Source of the DNA: an uncultured Eubacteriales bacterium
Lineage (GTDB): Bacteria > Bacillota > Clostridia > Oscillospirales > CAG-272
Reading direction: 5' to 3'
Assembly: GCA_958414825.1 (NCBI GenBank)
Contig: CATYXQ010000049.1
Coordinates: 1-14,586, forward strand
DNA length: 14,586 nt
The notes under the pieces were generated by a model. It did no database searches. It had not been told where the DNA came from and was given only the letters and a program-made list of their open reading frames with translations. Of the stretch, positions 1 to 7,356 are shown in pieces. How positions within the stretch are numbered: position 1 is the first letter of the stretch; every line of letters starts with the position of its first letter. The position numbers and the translations under genes were made by a program.

Positions 1-1074
1 AACAGTATGTGCATGATCGCTGAGGCGCTTGGTATGACCTTGCCGAACAACTCTTCTACCTGCGCGATCAGCAGCCAGATCTATCTGATTGCATATCAGG
101 CCGGTAAGCAGATCATGAATCTGGTTGACGAGGGGATCACTGCGCGTCAGATCATGTCTGTAGAAGCAATTAAGAACGCAATCAAAGTTGACATGGCGGT
201 TGCCGGTTCTGCGAACCTGATTCTGCACATTCCCGCAATTGCAAACGAAGCTGGTTACTCGGATATTTCCTGGTGGAAATACTTTGACGAGGCGTCTAAC
301 CAGATTCCGCTGCTTTCTCACCTCGCACCGAGCGGTATGTATACGGTTAAGGACTTCGATATGGCCGGCGGCATGACGGCGCTGCAGATGAATCTGGCGT
401 CCGAACTTAACCTCGACGTCATGACGGTTACCGGCAAGACGCTCCGCGAGAACATCAAGGGTGCAAAGGTTTACAACCCCGACGTTATCCACACGCTGGA
501 CAATCCGGTTATGACCGAGCCGGGCATTGGCGTTCTGTACGGCAATCTTGCGCCCGAAGGCGCAATCATCAAGATTGCTGCGGTGCCGTCCAACCTGATG
601 ACCTATAAAGGCAAAGCAAAAGTATTCAACTCTCTGGATGAGTCGCTTGATGCGCTGCGTTCCGGTAAGATTCAGCCCGGCGATGCCTGCGTTGTTCGCT
701 TCCTGGGGATGAAGGCTCGTTTCGGTACCACGGCGTTTACTTTCCAGGAAGAACTAAAGGGCCATGCAGAACTCTTTAATTCCTGTGCGATCATTACCGA
801 CGGCCGTTTCTCCGGCGGTACTTCCGGTCTGTCTGTGGGTTATGTGTCGCCTGAGGCGGCGCTTGGCGGCCCGCTCGGCGTTATTGAGGACGGCGATGAG
901 ATTATCATTGATATTCCGAACCGCAAGATCACGCTGAATATTCCCGACGAAGAACTGAACAAGCGGATTTCCGAATTCCACTGGGAATTCCCCGCAAGCG
1001 ATTATCACAGATTCCTCAGACTGTTCGTCAAGAACGTAGGTTCGATGGCGCACGGCTGTATCTGGGACTGCTGA
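1..1074 (+). CDS. IlvD/Edd-family dehydratase, 5' truncated, divergent
   Basis: This is the C-terminal part (357 residues) of an IlvD/Edd dehydratase; complete members have about 550-600 residues. The frame is open to base 1 and begins just after the conserved 'C-G-G-M-x-T-A' segment that carries an Fe-S cysteine, continuing as NSMCMIAEALGMTLP. Family enzymes dehydrate 2,3-dihydroxy acids or sugar acids to 2-keto acids using an Fe-S cluster and Mg2+. Clear family motifs are TVTGKTLREN, GNLAPEGAIIKIA and ITDGRFSGGTSGL; the last carries the catalytic Ser (fragment residue 271). Two normally strict motifs are altered: the usual GGSTN reads AGSAN (fragment residues 68-72), and the usual RYEGPKGGPGM reads RFLGMKARFG (233-242), which removes a Glu that is a Mg2+ ligand in characterised members. 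It is therefore probably not the biosynthetic IlvD. It is followed by a flavoprotein, FdrA and DUF1116 genes on the same strand. Family assignment is secure; the substrate is unknown. Confidence 0.88.
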   Translation, partial: NSMCMIAEALGMTLPNNSSTCAISSQIYLIAYQAGKQIMNLVDEGITARQIMSVEAIKNAIKVDMAVAGSANLILHIPAIANEAGYSDISWWKYFDEASNQIPLLSHLAPSGMYTVKDFDMAGGMTALQMNLASELNLDVMTVTGKTLRENIKGAKVYNPDVIHTLDNPVMTEPGIGVLYGNLAPEGAIIKIAAVPSNLMTYKGKAKVFNSLDESLDALRSGKIQPGDACVVRFLGMKARFGTTAFTFQEELKGHAELFNSCAIITDGRFSGGTSGLSVGYVSPEAALGGPLGVIEDGDEIIIDIPNRKITLNIPDEELNKRISEFHWEFPASDYHRFLRLFVKNVGSMAHGCIWDC

Positions 1075-1090
1075 CTGAATACAAAGGGCA

Positions 1091-1116
1091 GGGAATTGCG
1101 CTTCGGCACAATTCCC
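1091..1116 (+). other. Intercistronic hairpin with UUCG tetraloop
   Basis: An 8-bp perfect stem (GGGAATTG with CAATTCCC) continues past one C/A mismatch into a 2-bp GC stem capped by C(TTCG)G, a very stable tetraloop in RNA. It lies in the 67-base gap between the dehydratase and flavoprotein genes. No T-run follows, so it does not look like an intrinsic terminator. A role in mRNA processing or stability is inferred. Confidence 0.6.
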
Positions 1117-1141
1117 GAATGCCTTTCAAGGAGAATTTTGA

Positions 1142-2776
1142 ATGGAGTATTCCGTAGTAAAAACCGATGCGCTGATTATCGGAACAGGGCTTTCCGGTTT
1201 GATGGCGGCGCGCGATTTGAGCAAGCAATTGCCGGATTCGAGGATTTTGATGGTCGGCAACGGACTCGGCGCTTCGCCGTATGTGCATGGGTTCAACATG
1301 CCGCTGCATCCTGACGACAGCGTGGATTGTTTTCGCAAAGATACTTTCGAGGGCGGCAGAGAACAGAGCAAAGCGGAGCTTGTGGACGCGCTTTGCGAGG
1401 GCGCGCTGAAGTTGCGTCCGATGCTTGAAGAGCTTGGAATTGAATTTAACCGTAAAAACGGCGAGTATTCGCTGCTCCGTCCGCTTGGGTCCACGCATCC
1501 GCGTGTGGCTAGCGTGGGCAATCATACCGGCGTTGCCATTATGAATGCGGTGCGGCGTGAATTTTTGGGCAATCCGAATATTTCCGCGCTTGAGGATACG
1601 CGCGCGCTTCGACTGCTTTGTCAGGACGGGCGCGTCTGCGGCGCTCTGGTGTATCGGATTCGGGAAGCCAAATACGTATTGGTTATTGCTTCCGCCGTTG
1701 TACTTGCGTGCGGCGGATTCTGCAACATTTATCCGTTTTCCACAAACATGTCGGATATCGGCGGCGATGGCATTGCGATGGCGTTCGGCGCGGGTGCTGA
1801 TCTGTGCGATATGGAGTTTGTGCAGTTTGAGCCCTCGGCGGCCGTTGCACCGGCTGCGATTCGCGGCAAGAGCGTCATTACCACGATGTATTATGAGGGC
1901 GCCGTGCTGCGCAATGCGCTTGGCAAGCGCTTTATGCTGGATTATAGCAAAGATGGCGAGTGCGTCAATAAGGATGTACAGGCAAAGTATATTTTCAAGG
2001 AGATCAAAGAAGGGCGGGGCACGAAAAACGGAGGCGTTTATTTTGACGCGACCGGCGTCGGACGCGCACGCCTGAATGAACAGTACGATTCCTATGTAAA
2101 ACGGTATGCCGATGTGGGCATTGATATTGCCACAACTCCGTTTGAAATCGCACCGGCGCCGCACACTTCCCTCGGCGGCGTTGTAGTGGACGAAAACTGT
2201 GATACCGGCGTCGAGGGACTGTATGCCTGCGGCGAGGTGATTGGCGGATTGCACGGCGCAAACCGTCTGGGCGGCAATGCGGGGCTTGAGACCATGGTGT
2301 TCGGCAAAATTGCCGGCGGGAGCGCTGCCAAGTATCTGAAAACAGCTAAAGCTCCGGATATTAGCGAAGCGGATGCGGAAGATTTCGTCCGTGATACGCT
2401 TTCGCTTTCAGGCAGCTGTCCGATAACCGAAGAGCGTCTTGATGCCTACCATGCACAGCTTGGACAGATTTTAATGGACAAGCTGAATGTATTGCGTTGC
2501 GGAGACGAGCTTTCCGCCGCTGCGGATGCAATCGGTGAAATGCTCGAAGAATTGGACGGAGCATCGCTTAAAGGGGCGTCTCCCGAACTTGCGTTCAAAA
2601 CGATTCGCATGGTCAATGATTTGCAAACGGCCTATTTGCTGGCGCTCAGCGCGTATACGCGCACGGCTTCCATCGGATGCCATGTGCGCACGGATTCGGA
2701 TGGATCGGATGAAAAATATCGCGTGGTTATCCACAATACGTCTGCCGGAGCGCAGATTATCAAAGAAGAAATTTGA
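1142..2776 (+). CDS. FAD-dependent fumarate reductase/L-aspartate oxidase-type flavoprotein
   Basis: A complete 544-residue member of the SdhA/FrdA/NadB superfamily, which transfers hydride between FAD and a carboxylic acid, oxidising or reducing a C-C or C-N bond. The N-terminal FAD-binding Rossmann motif is IIGTGLSGLMAA (residues 11-22). The stretch ASPYVHG...DDSVDCFRKDTFEGG aligns with the isoalloxazine-binding loop of NadB. The capping/active-site segment is APHTSLGGV with His341, and the second FAD segment GLYACGEVIGG runs into GANRLGGNAG with Arg375; the equivalent His and Arg bind the dicarboxylate in fumarate reductases. The C-terminal helical domain (about 440-544) ends in the family-type ASIGCHVRTD. 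There is no signal peptide, heme domain or FMN domain, and no iron-sulfur subunit gene beside it, so it is probably cytoplasmic. The start is supported by AAGGAG 8 bases upstream. Its operon neighbours suggest a carboxylic acid substrate rather than NAD biosynthesis, since no nadA or nadC is nearby. The exact substrate is unknown. Confidence 0.88.
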   Translation: MEYSVVKTDALIIGTGLSGLMAARDLSKQLPDSRILMVGNGLGASPYVHGFNMPLHPDDSVDCFRKDTFEGGREQSKAELVDALCEGALKLRPMLEELGIEFNRKNGEYSLLRPLGSTHPRVASVGNHTGVAIMNAVRREFLGNPNISALEDTRALRLLCQDGRVCGALVYRIREAKYVLVIASAVVLACGGFCNIYPFSTNMSDIGGDGIAMAFGAGADLCDMEFVQFEPSAAVAPAAIRGKSVITTMYYEGAVLRNALGKRFMLDYSKDGECVNKDVQAKYIFKEIKEGRGTKNGGVYFDATGVGRARLNEQYDSYVKRYADVGIDIATTPFEIAPAPHTSLGGVVVDENCDTGVEGLYACGEVIGGLHGANRLGGNAGLETMVFGKIAGGSAAKYLKTAKAPDISEADAEDFVRDTLSLSGSCPITEERLDAYHAQLGQILMDKLNVLRCGDELSAAADAIGEMLEELDGASLKGASPELAFKTIRMVNDLQTAYLLALSAYTRTASIGCHVRTDSDGSDEKYRVVIHNTSAGAQIIKEEI

Positions 2777-2806
2777 ATTTATAAGTAGTTGGAAGGGAAC
2801 AGGAGA

Positions 2807-4339
2807 ATGAAAAAGGTTGTTATCAAACAAAACCGTTATGTTGACTCGGTTTCTCTGATGGCTGTCGGCGACAAGGTAACTAAGCTTGAGGGTATTTCCA
2901 ATGCGGAAGCACAGATGTGTACGCCCGCAAACCTCGAAGTATTGGCGGATCTCGGCTATGAGATGCCGAAAGATATTACTGCCAATGACCTTGCGCTTGC
3001 CGTTACCGGCGAGACCGAAGCGCAGATCGAAGCTGCGCTTCAAATGATTATGGATATCATCGACCATAAAAATACAGACGGCGGCGTCAGTTACAAGTCG
3101 CTGTCCGAAATTGACCTGCGCGAGGACGGCTACGATCTCGTACAGATTTCGCTCCCCGGCGAATATGCTGCTGCAGAAGCGAAAAAAGCACTTTCCATGG
3201 GACTTGACGTCTTTATTTTCAGCGACAATGTGACGTTGGAAGAGGAAGCGGACATTAAAAAATACGGCAACGAGCGCGGCAGATTGGTGATGGGGCCGGA
3301 TTGCGGCGTCGGCTTGATTCAGGGCGTTGCGTTGGGCGCTGGAAGTATTGTTCGTCCCGGTCCGGTCGGTATCGTGGGCGCTTCCGGTTCGGGTGCGCAG
3401 GAAGTTGCCTGCATTATTGAGCGTCTGGGACTTGGTGTTTCTTCGATCATTGGTACCGGCGGACATGATTTGCTTCCTGAAATCGGCGGCATTACGATGC
3501 ATGCCGGTATGCGCCGCCTCGACGACGATCCGGATACGAAAGTAATCGTTCTGGTGTCCAAGCTTGCAAACCTCGATGTTATGGCAAAGATTCTCGGCGC
3601 GGCAGACAGATTGTCAAAGCCTGTTGTCGCGATTTTCCTCGGCGCGGATGAAAAGCTCTTTGAGGGACACAACGTGTACGGCACGTACAGCTTGGAAGAG
3701 GCTGCTGTCAAGGCTGTTGAACTCTGCACCGGCAAGGCGCCGAAAGTCGGATTTACAGCGGATGAAATTGATGCGATTGTGAAAGAAAAGATTGCGGCGC
3801 TCCGTCCGGAGCAGAAGTATGTCCGCGGTTTGTTCAGCGGCGGTACCTTTACCGAAGAGGGCATGATTTACTATACGCAGCACAATAAGGGTGTAAAACT
3901 CAATTCCAACCTGGCTACAAAGTATGCGGTTCAACTAAAAGATCACGCGGTCAGCGAGGGACACTGCATTCTTGACCTCGGCGCGGAGGACTTTACGGCA
4001 GAAGCGCCGCATCCTGTATTTGACCCGATGCTGAAGCTGAAGAGATTCAAAAAAGAGGTTGCGGATCCTACCGTCGCAGTCGTCACAATGGACTTTATCA
4101 TGGGTCCCGGCGTTGCCGCAGACCCGGTTACGCCGTTTGCCAAGGAGTGCAAGGCGCTCAAGGACGCCGGAAGCAATCTGATCTTTATTTCTAATGTATG
4201 CGGTTCTCTTGAGGATCCGCAGGATACGTTAGCGGCTGAAAAGATGCTGGCTGAGGCGGGCGTAATCGTTACCAGAAGCAACTATGAGAGCACCAAGCTT
4301 GCAAGCGCGTTCCTTGCGGCTTTGGAAGAAAGGGGTTGA
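2807..4339 (+). CDS. fdrA: FdrA-type acyl-CoA synthetase-like protein
   Basis: A 510-residue protein of the FdrA family, distantly related to the alpha subunit of succinyl-CoA synthetase. The N-terminal region (about 1-110) is FdrA-specific (VIKQNRYVDSVSLM). A Rossmann CoA-binding-like domain follows, with LVMGPDCGVG near 160-170, PGPVGIVGASGSGAQE near 184-200 and IIGTGGHDLL near 214-223. The second half has the FdrA segment APHPVFDP (400-407) and VVTMDFIMGPG. In E. coli, FdrA with YlbE and YlbF forms oxamate carbamoyltransferase, so this protein may handle an acyl, carbamoyl or phosphoryl intermediate; that is inference. The ATG at 2807 has GGAAGGG about 9 bases upstream and is preferred over an in-frame TTG at 2789, which has no suitable binding site. 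It starts 30 bases after the flavoprotein gene and its stop is 5 bases before the DUF1116 start, consistent with translational coupling. E. coli FdrA is somewhat longer, at about 555 residues. Confidence 0.87.
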   Translation: MKKVVIKQNRYVDSVSLMAVGDKVTKLEGISNAEAQMCTPANLEVLADLGYEMPKDITANDLALAVTGETEAQIEAALQMIMDIIDHKNTDGGVSYKSLSEIDLREDGYDLVQISLPGEYAAAEAKKALSMGLDVFIFSDNVTLEEEADIKKYGNERGRLVMGPDCGVGLIQGVALGAGSIVRPGPVGIVGASGSGAQEVACIIERLGLGVSSIIGTGGHDLLPEIGGITMHAGMRRLDDDPDTKVIVLVSKLANLDVMAKILGAADRLSKPVVAIFLGADEKLFEGHNVYGTYSLEEAAVKAVELCTGKAPKVGFTADEIDAIVKEKIAALRPEQKYVRGLFSGGTFTEEGMIYYTQHNKGVKLNSNLATKYAVQLKDHAVSEGHCILDLGAEDFTAEAPHPVFDPMLKLKRFKKEVADPTVAVVTMDFIMGPGVAADPVTPFAKECKALKDAGSNLIFISNVCGSLEDPQDTLAAEKMLAEAGVIVTRSNYESTKLASAFLAALEERG

Positions 4340-4344
4340 GCGTC

Positions 4345-5769
4345 GTGGCACAGAAAGAATATAACAGCGAACTTCGCGTAATCAATGTTGGTACGCAGTT
4401 GTTTTATGACGCGCTGGTTGCGCAGGGCGTAAAGGCGACGCAACTGGATTGGAAGCCGCCGGTTAAGCAGAGCCAAGATGTAATCAATGCACTCAATGCG
4501 GTTTGCGCACCTGATATTAAGGCAAAAATTGACGCCGCAAACGAAAAGGCCGTTAACTGCATTATCAATTCACAGCCCTATCTCGTTGATATTTTGCCTG
4601 CCGGTGATGTTATCGAGGGACTTGAGGACTATACGATCATTCACTCTGGTCCTCCGATTGCATACGAAAACATGGTTATGCTGCATCAGAGAGGTTTGGT
4701 CAGCGCCTGCCGTTTTGAGGGCTGGGCGGATAATGACGAGGACGCTGTTAAGCTGATCAAGTCGGGCAAAATTAAGATTATTTCCGCGCTGGATACCAAC
4801 ACTGTCGGAGCCGGTACGGGTATCATTACCAAGAGCGTTGCCATGTTCATCATTGAGGACAGAGCAACCGGTAAAATTTCCGCGAACTTCCCCGCAGAGG
4901 GACCGAATCAGGGCGGTTTCTGCGGCTGGGGATTGTATTCCGAGGAAATTGCGGACTATCTGCGCAGAATGCGCACCGAGTTCTTCCCGGTTATGCGTGC
5001 CGTTATCAAGAAAATGGGCGGTCTTGCGATTAAACCGATTTTGGCTGAGGGTATGCAGATGGGTGATGAAAACCATACTCGTCAGACCGCTGCCGACCTG
5101 CTCTTTGACAAAAAGATTCTTCCCGAACTGTTTAAGCTTGAGGGCTTTGATCGTCAACAGATTCTGGATACGCTGGACTACATTGTGGAAACGCCTCGTT
5201 TCTTCCACTGCATCGGTCAGGGCGCAAGCCGCTCCGCAATGCTTTCTGCGGTCGGCACCGAGTACTCCACAATGGTAACGGCTGTGTGCGGAAACGGCGT
5301 GGAATTCGGCATTAAGGTGGCCGGACTCGGCGATGAATGGTTCAACGCGCCGGCGCCGATGATGAAGGGACGCTATACTTCCTCGAAATTTACTGAGAAA
5401 GATCAGCTTCCGTGGATTGGTGACAGCTGCGTGGTTGAGTGCGCCGGTATGGGCGGTATTGCTGCGGGCGCTAGCCCGATTGTTTGCAGTCTGCGCGGCC
5501 TTAAACTCAAGGATGCAATTCACATTACGCGTGAAATGGAAGAAATTTGCATTGCACACAATCCTGCGTTCCCGATCCCGAATCTTGATTTTGATTTCCT
5601 GCCCGTAGGGATTGATATCCGTAAGGTTATCGAAACGGGAATCTGTCCTGAAATTCACGGCGGCATGTTCAATTACCAGGGCGGCCTGATTGGCGCTGGT
5701 TCTGCGCGTGTTCCGATGCTTTGTTTTGAAAAGGCCATCAAAGCGTTCGCCGAAAAATACGGTAAATAA
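4345..5769 (+). CDS. DUF1116 family protein (YlbE-like)
   Basis: A 474-residue DUF1116 protein. Recognisable segments are IIHSGPPIAYENM, a central AEGPNQGGFCGWGLYSEEI, MGDENHTRQTAA (239-250) and GDSCVVECAGMGGIAAGASPIV near the C-terminal third. Relatives always tend to sit beside FdrA; E. coli YlbE is a component of the oxamate carbamoyltransferase that FdrA and YlbF complete. No YlbF (DUF2877) gene or carbamate kinase follows here; the operon ends at a terminator just downstream. The segment SALDTNTVGAGTG (147-159) falls where the family, as I remember it, usually has a His-rich PCHHHDAVGPMAG-like motif, so this may be a subfamily with a different substrate. The GTG at 4345 is preferred because GAAAGGGG lies about 9 bases upstream; an alternative TTG at 4336 overlaps the fdrA stop but abuts that binding site. 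It is likely a cytoplasmic partner of FdrA. Catalytic function unknown. Confidence 0.83.
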   Translation: MAQKEYNSELRVINVGTQLFYDALVAQGVKATQLDWKPPVKQSQDVINALNAVCAPDIKAKIDAANEKAVNCIINSQPYLVDILPAGDVIEGLEDYTIIHSGPPIAYENMVMLHQRGLVSACRFEGWADNDEDAVKLIKSGKIKIISALDTNTVGAGTGIITKSVAMFIIEDRATGKISANFPAEGPNQGGFCGWGLYSEEIADYLRRMRTEFFPVMRAVIKKMGGLAIKPILAEGMQMGDENHTRQTAADLLFDKKILPELFKLEGFDRQQILDTLDYIVETPRFFHCIGQGASRSAMLSAVGTEYSTMVTAVCGNGVEFGIKVAGLGDEWFNAPAPMMKGRYTSSKFTEKDQLPWIGDSCVVECAGMGGIAAGASPIVCSLRGLKLKDAIHITREMEEICIAHNPAFPIPNLDFDFLPVGIDIRKVIETGICPEIHGGMFNYQGGLIGAGSARVPMLCFEKAIKAFAEKYGK

Positions 5770-5782
5770 TGGAATCATATTG

Positions 5783-5814
5783 AAAAAGTCGGCATTATAT
5801 GCCGACTTTTTCTT
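5783..5814 (+). terminator. Intrinsic terminator of the fdrA/DUF1116 operon
   Basis: A perfect 13-bp inverted repeat (arms 5783-5795 and 5799-5811) with a 3-base loop; GTCGGCAT forms the core, and the stem runs directly into a T-run. It starts 13 bases after the DUF1116 stop and closes the operon. Confidence 0.92.
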
Positions 5815-5879
5815 GATATTCCGACCGAAGCAGCACATAAAATATGCTTATTAAATAACTGTAAACAACGATTAAAGTA

Positions 5880-5908
5880 TTGACAAAATACAATGAAAGT
5901 TGTATAAT
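5880..5908 (+). promoter_or_regulatory. Consensus sigma-A promoter of the first surface protein gene
   Basis: TTGACA (5880-5885), a 17-base spacer and TATAAT (5903-5908): both boxes are perfect consensus. Transcription should start near 5915, giving a leader of about 40 bases. A small inverted repeat, ATACAA at 5888-5893 and TTGTAT at 5900-5905, occupies the spacer and the edge of the -10 box and could be an operator. Confidence 0.88.
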
Positions 5909-5954
5909 CTGAAGTAAATTCGGCACAGTCATGGTGCTGCTTTTGGAGGAAATT

Positions 5955-6968
5955 ATGAAGAGAAAAGTTTTGACGATTGTAATGACGATCGTTTTGACTG
6001 CACTGGGAACATTCAGTATGCTGGCGGTTGATGAGCCGACGGTAACCAACGATGCCATTGTTTATGTAAGTTATAACAGCGGCAATAACGAGTACAGCGG
6101 CAAATCTGCCGACGAGGCGAAAAGACAACTGCTCACGCTTGACGACAATGCGGCGGTCGCTATGCTTAGAGACGGAGGCACGATGATTGCTTCCGGTAAG
6201 ATTTACATAGGTGGAACGTATGCGTTTCCTGTTTTGGGATCAACGGTTAAAATTACGGCAAATGACGGAACTACCGACTTTAAGAATGAGATTCCGCTTG
6301 AAAATCCGGCTTCCGGCGTGTTGAAGATGGCGAGCGGCGCTGTGCTGACGCTGGCCAGTGATTTCATCATTGACGATATGATCCTGTTTCAGGAAAATGC
6401 AATGAATACAATTAAAGTGACCAATAATTCTACTCTTGTGATTGGCGATAAGATTGTTTGCAAAAATAATATCAATTCTCTGAATCCGGTGTATATGGCG
6501 ATAGAGGTTGAAGCCGGTTCTACCGTGATTTTGAACGGCGGTATTTTCCAGCAGATCACAGGCGAGGGAACGATAATCAATAACGGCGCGACCATTGTGG
6601 CTGACGCACAACCGGAGGATACAACCGATGCGGCAGTAACTTCCGATGCGGTTCCTGTTACATCCGAGGATACGCCTGCTGCGGTAAGCACCTCTGATGC
6701 AACTTCTGTAGCTACGGAATCGACAGAAGCGACAACGGAGGCCACGAAAGCAACGACTGATACTACGAAAGCAACGACTGAAGCGACAAAAAAAGAAACG
6801 ACGGCAAAAACCGATCCGGCGACTTCGCCTGATACGGCTCCGTCTACTACCGGAGCGGTTTCTGATGCGGAGTCCGGAAATACCGGCTTGATGATCGGTA
6901 TTATCGCGGTTGCCGCTGTTATTGTGGTGGTTGCCATTGTTGTCGTAATCAAAAAGAAAAAGAAATAA
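5955..6968 (+). CDS. Secreted membrane-anchored surface protein with Thr-rich stalk
   Basis: A 337-residue predicted surface protein. Residues 1-24 form a signal peptide (Lys/Arg start, hydrophobic core, probable cleavage near SMLA). The domain at about 25-215 begins VYVSYNSGNNEYSGKSADEA and has repeated short hydrophobic strands with Asn and Gly turns (STLVIGDKIVC, STVILNGGIF, GTIINNGATIV), suggesting a right-handed beta-helix like pectate-lyase-fold surface proteins. Residues about 216-305 are a Thr/Ala/Asp-rich linker with tandem TKATT units, then one transmembrane helix (about 310-332) and the tail KKKKK. There is no LPXTG motif, so anchoring is by the membrane helix and not by sortase. 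The ATG at 5955 has GGAGG 5 bases upstream; the ATG at 5931 lacks a binding site and would spoil the signal peptide. It has its own promoter and terminator. It shares its C-terminal architecture with the gene at 7427. Ligand or enzymatic activity is not recognisable. Confidence 0.82.
   Translation: MKRKVLTIVMTIVLTALGTFSMLAVDEPTVTNDAIVYVSYNSGNNEYSGKSADEAKRQLLTLDDNAAVAMLRDGGTMIASGKIYIGGTYAFPVLGSTVKITANDGTTDFKNEIPLENPASGVLKMASGAVLTLASDFIIDDMILFQENAMNTIKVTNNSTLVIGDKIVCKNNINSLNPVYMAIEVEAGSTVILNGGIFQQITGEGTIINNGATIVADAQPEDTTDAAVTSDAVPVTSEDTPAAVSTSDATSVATESTEATTEATKATTDTTKATTEATKKETTAKTDPATSPDTAPSTTGAVSDAESGNTGLMIGIIAVAAVIVVVAIVVVIKKKKK
6744..6781 (+). repeat. Tandem 21-base repeat encoding TKATT units
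   Basis: The 17-base unit ACGAAAGCAACGACTGA occurs at 6744-6760 and again at 6765-6781, a 21-base (7-codon) period. It encodes the TKATTDT/TKATTEA part of the Thr-rich stalk; further degenerate copies flank it. Such repeats can change length by slippage. Confidence 0.75.
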
Positions 6969-6977
6969 GCTATTTTA

Positions 6978-7019
6978 ATAAAAGCAGGGCTTGCTGTTGT
7001 CGGTAATCCCTGCTTTTAT
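6978..7019 (+). terminator. Intrinsic terminator after the first surface protein gene
   Basis: Perfect 12-bp arms ATAAAAGCAGGG (6978-6989) and CCCTGCTTTTAT (7008-7019) around an 18-base loop, with T-rich sequence in and after the 3' arm. It starts 9 bases after the stop codon. The A/T flanks are symmetric, so it might also act on antisense transcripts. Confidence 0.8.
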
Positions 7020-7102
7020 AATTTTCGTTATTCGTACAGTACAGAAAATGAAACCAAAATGCGAAGTTAATATAGAAAAACGCCAAGATGTCCGGGGATA
7101 TA

Positions 7103-7131
7103 TTGACAATGCTATGTGAAAAGTGTATAAT
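7103..7131 (+). promoter_or_regulatory. Distal consensus sigma-A promoter
   Basis: TTGACA (7103-7108), a 17-base spacer and TATAAT (7126-7131): perfect consensus. A transcript starting near 7138 would carry a leader of about 290 bases before the gene at 7427, or could serve a small RNA or peptide. No terminator was seen between it and 7427. Confidence 0.75.
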
Positions 7132-7165
7132 TTTCTTGTAGAAAACGGTATAAAAATGATTTTTG

Positions 7166-7234
7166 ATGAATAAAAGGATGGTGACTGCCGGGGCTGCTTT
7201 TATTTTATATTGTTTAAGTGCTGACTTTTTGTAA
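7166..7234 (+). CDS. Possible 22-residue hydrophobic peptide (tentative)
   Basis: An ATG frame downstream of the distal promoter encodes MNKRMVTAGAAFILYCLSADFL, split here as basic MNKR, hydrophobic VTAGAAFILYCL and a short tail. It resembles a minimal membrane peptide or a leader peptide. There is no good Shine-Dalgarno sequence before the first ATG; AAAAGG lies immediately before the second ATG at 7178. It may well be chance. Confidence 0.15.
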   Translation: MNKRMVTAGAAFILYCLSADFL

Positions 7235-7325
7235 AATGGGAATGCACGGAAAACGGAGAAATGATATTTTGGATTTACAGGATATTGTCTGTGGCCGTTG
7301 CAAAAATCGTTAAATTGAATGTTGT

Positions 7326-7343
7326 ATTTTTTGTACAAAAAAT
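7326..7343. promoter_or_regulatory. 18-base perfect palindrome, possible operator
   Basis: ATTTTTTGTACAAAAAAT reads the same on both strands. It lies 13 bases upstream of the -35 box of the proximal promoter of the gene at 7427, a typical place for an activator or repressor site. A/T-richness makes chance palindromes easier, so the regulatory role is inferred. Confidence 0.4.
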
Positions 7344-7356
7344 CAAAAAATATGCA

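Noticed and set aside
1028..2254. 408-codon open frame on the minus strand
   Set aside because: It is wholly antisense to the flavoprotein and dehydratase genes, has a composition rich in Arg, His and Ala, and shows no family motifs; it arises from codon bias of the real genes.
2471..3502. 343-codon open frame on the minus strand
   Set aside because: Antisense to the flavoprotein end and fdrA, with no recognisable domain or ribosome binding site.
4570..5838. 422-codon open frame on the minus strand
   Set aside because: Antisense to the DUF1116 gene and running through its terminator; no family features.
5931..5957. ATG at 5931 as start of the first surface protein
   Set aside because: It has no ribosome binding site, while the ATG at 5955 has GGAGG at ideal spacing and gives a proper signal peptide.
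6721..6785. CRISPR-like or mobile tandem repeat
   Set aside because: The repeat is in frame, degenerate and encodes the Thr-rich stalk; there are no spacers.
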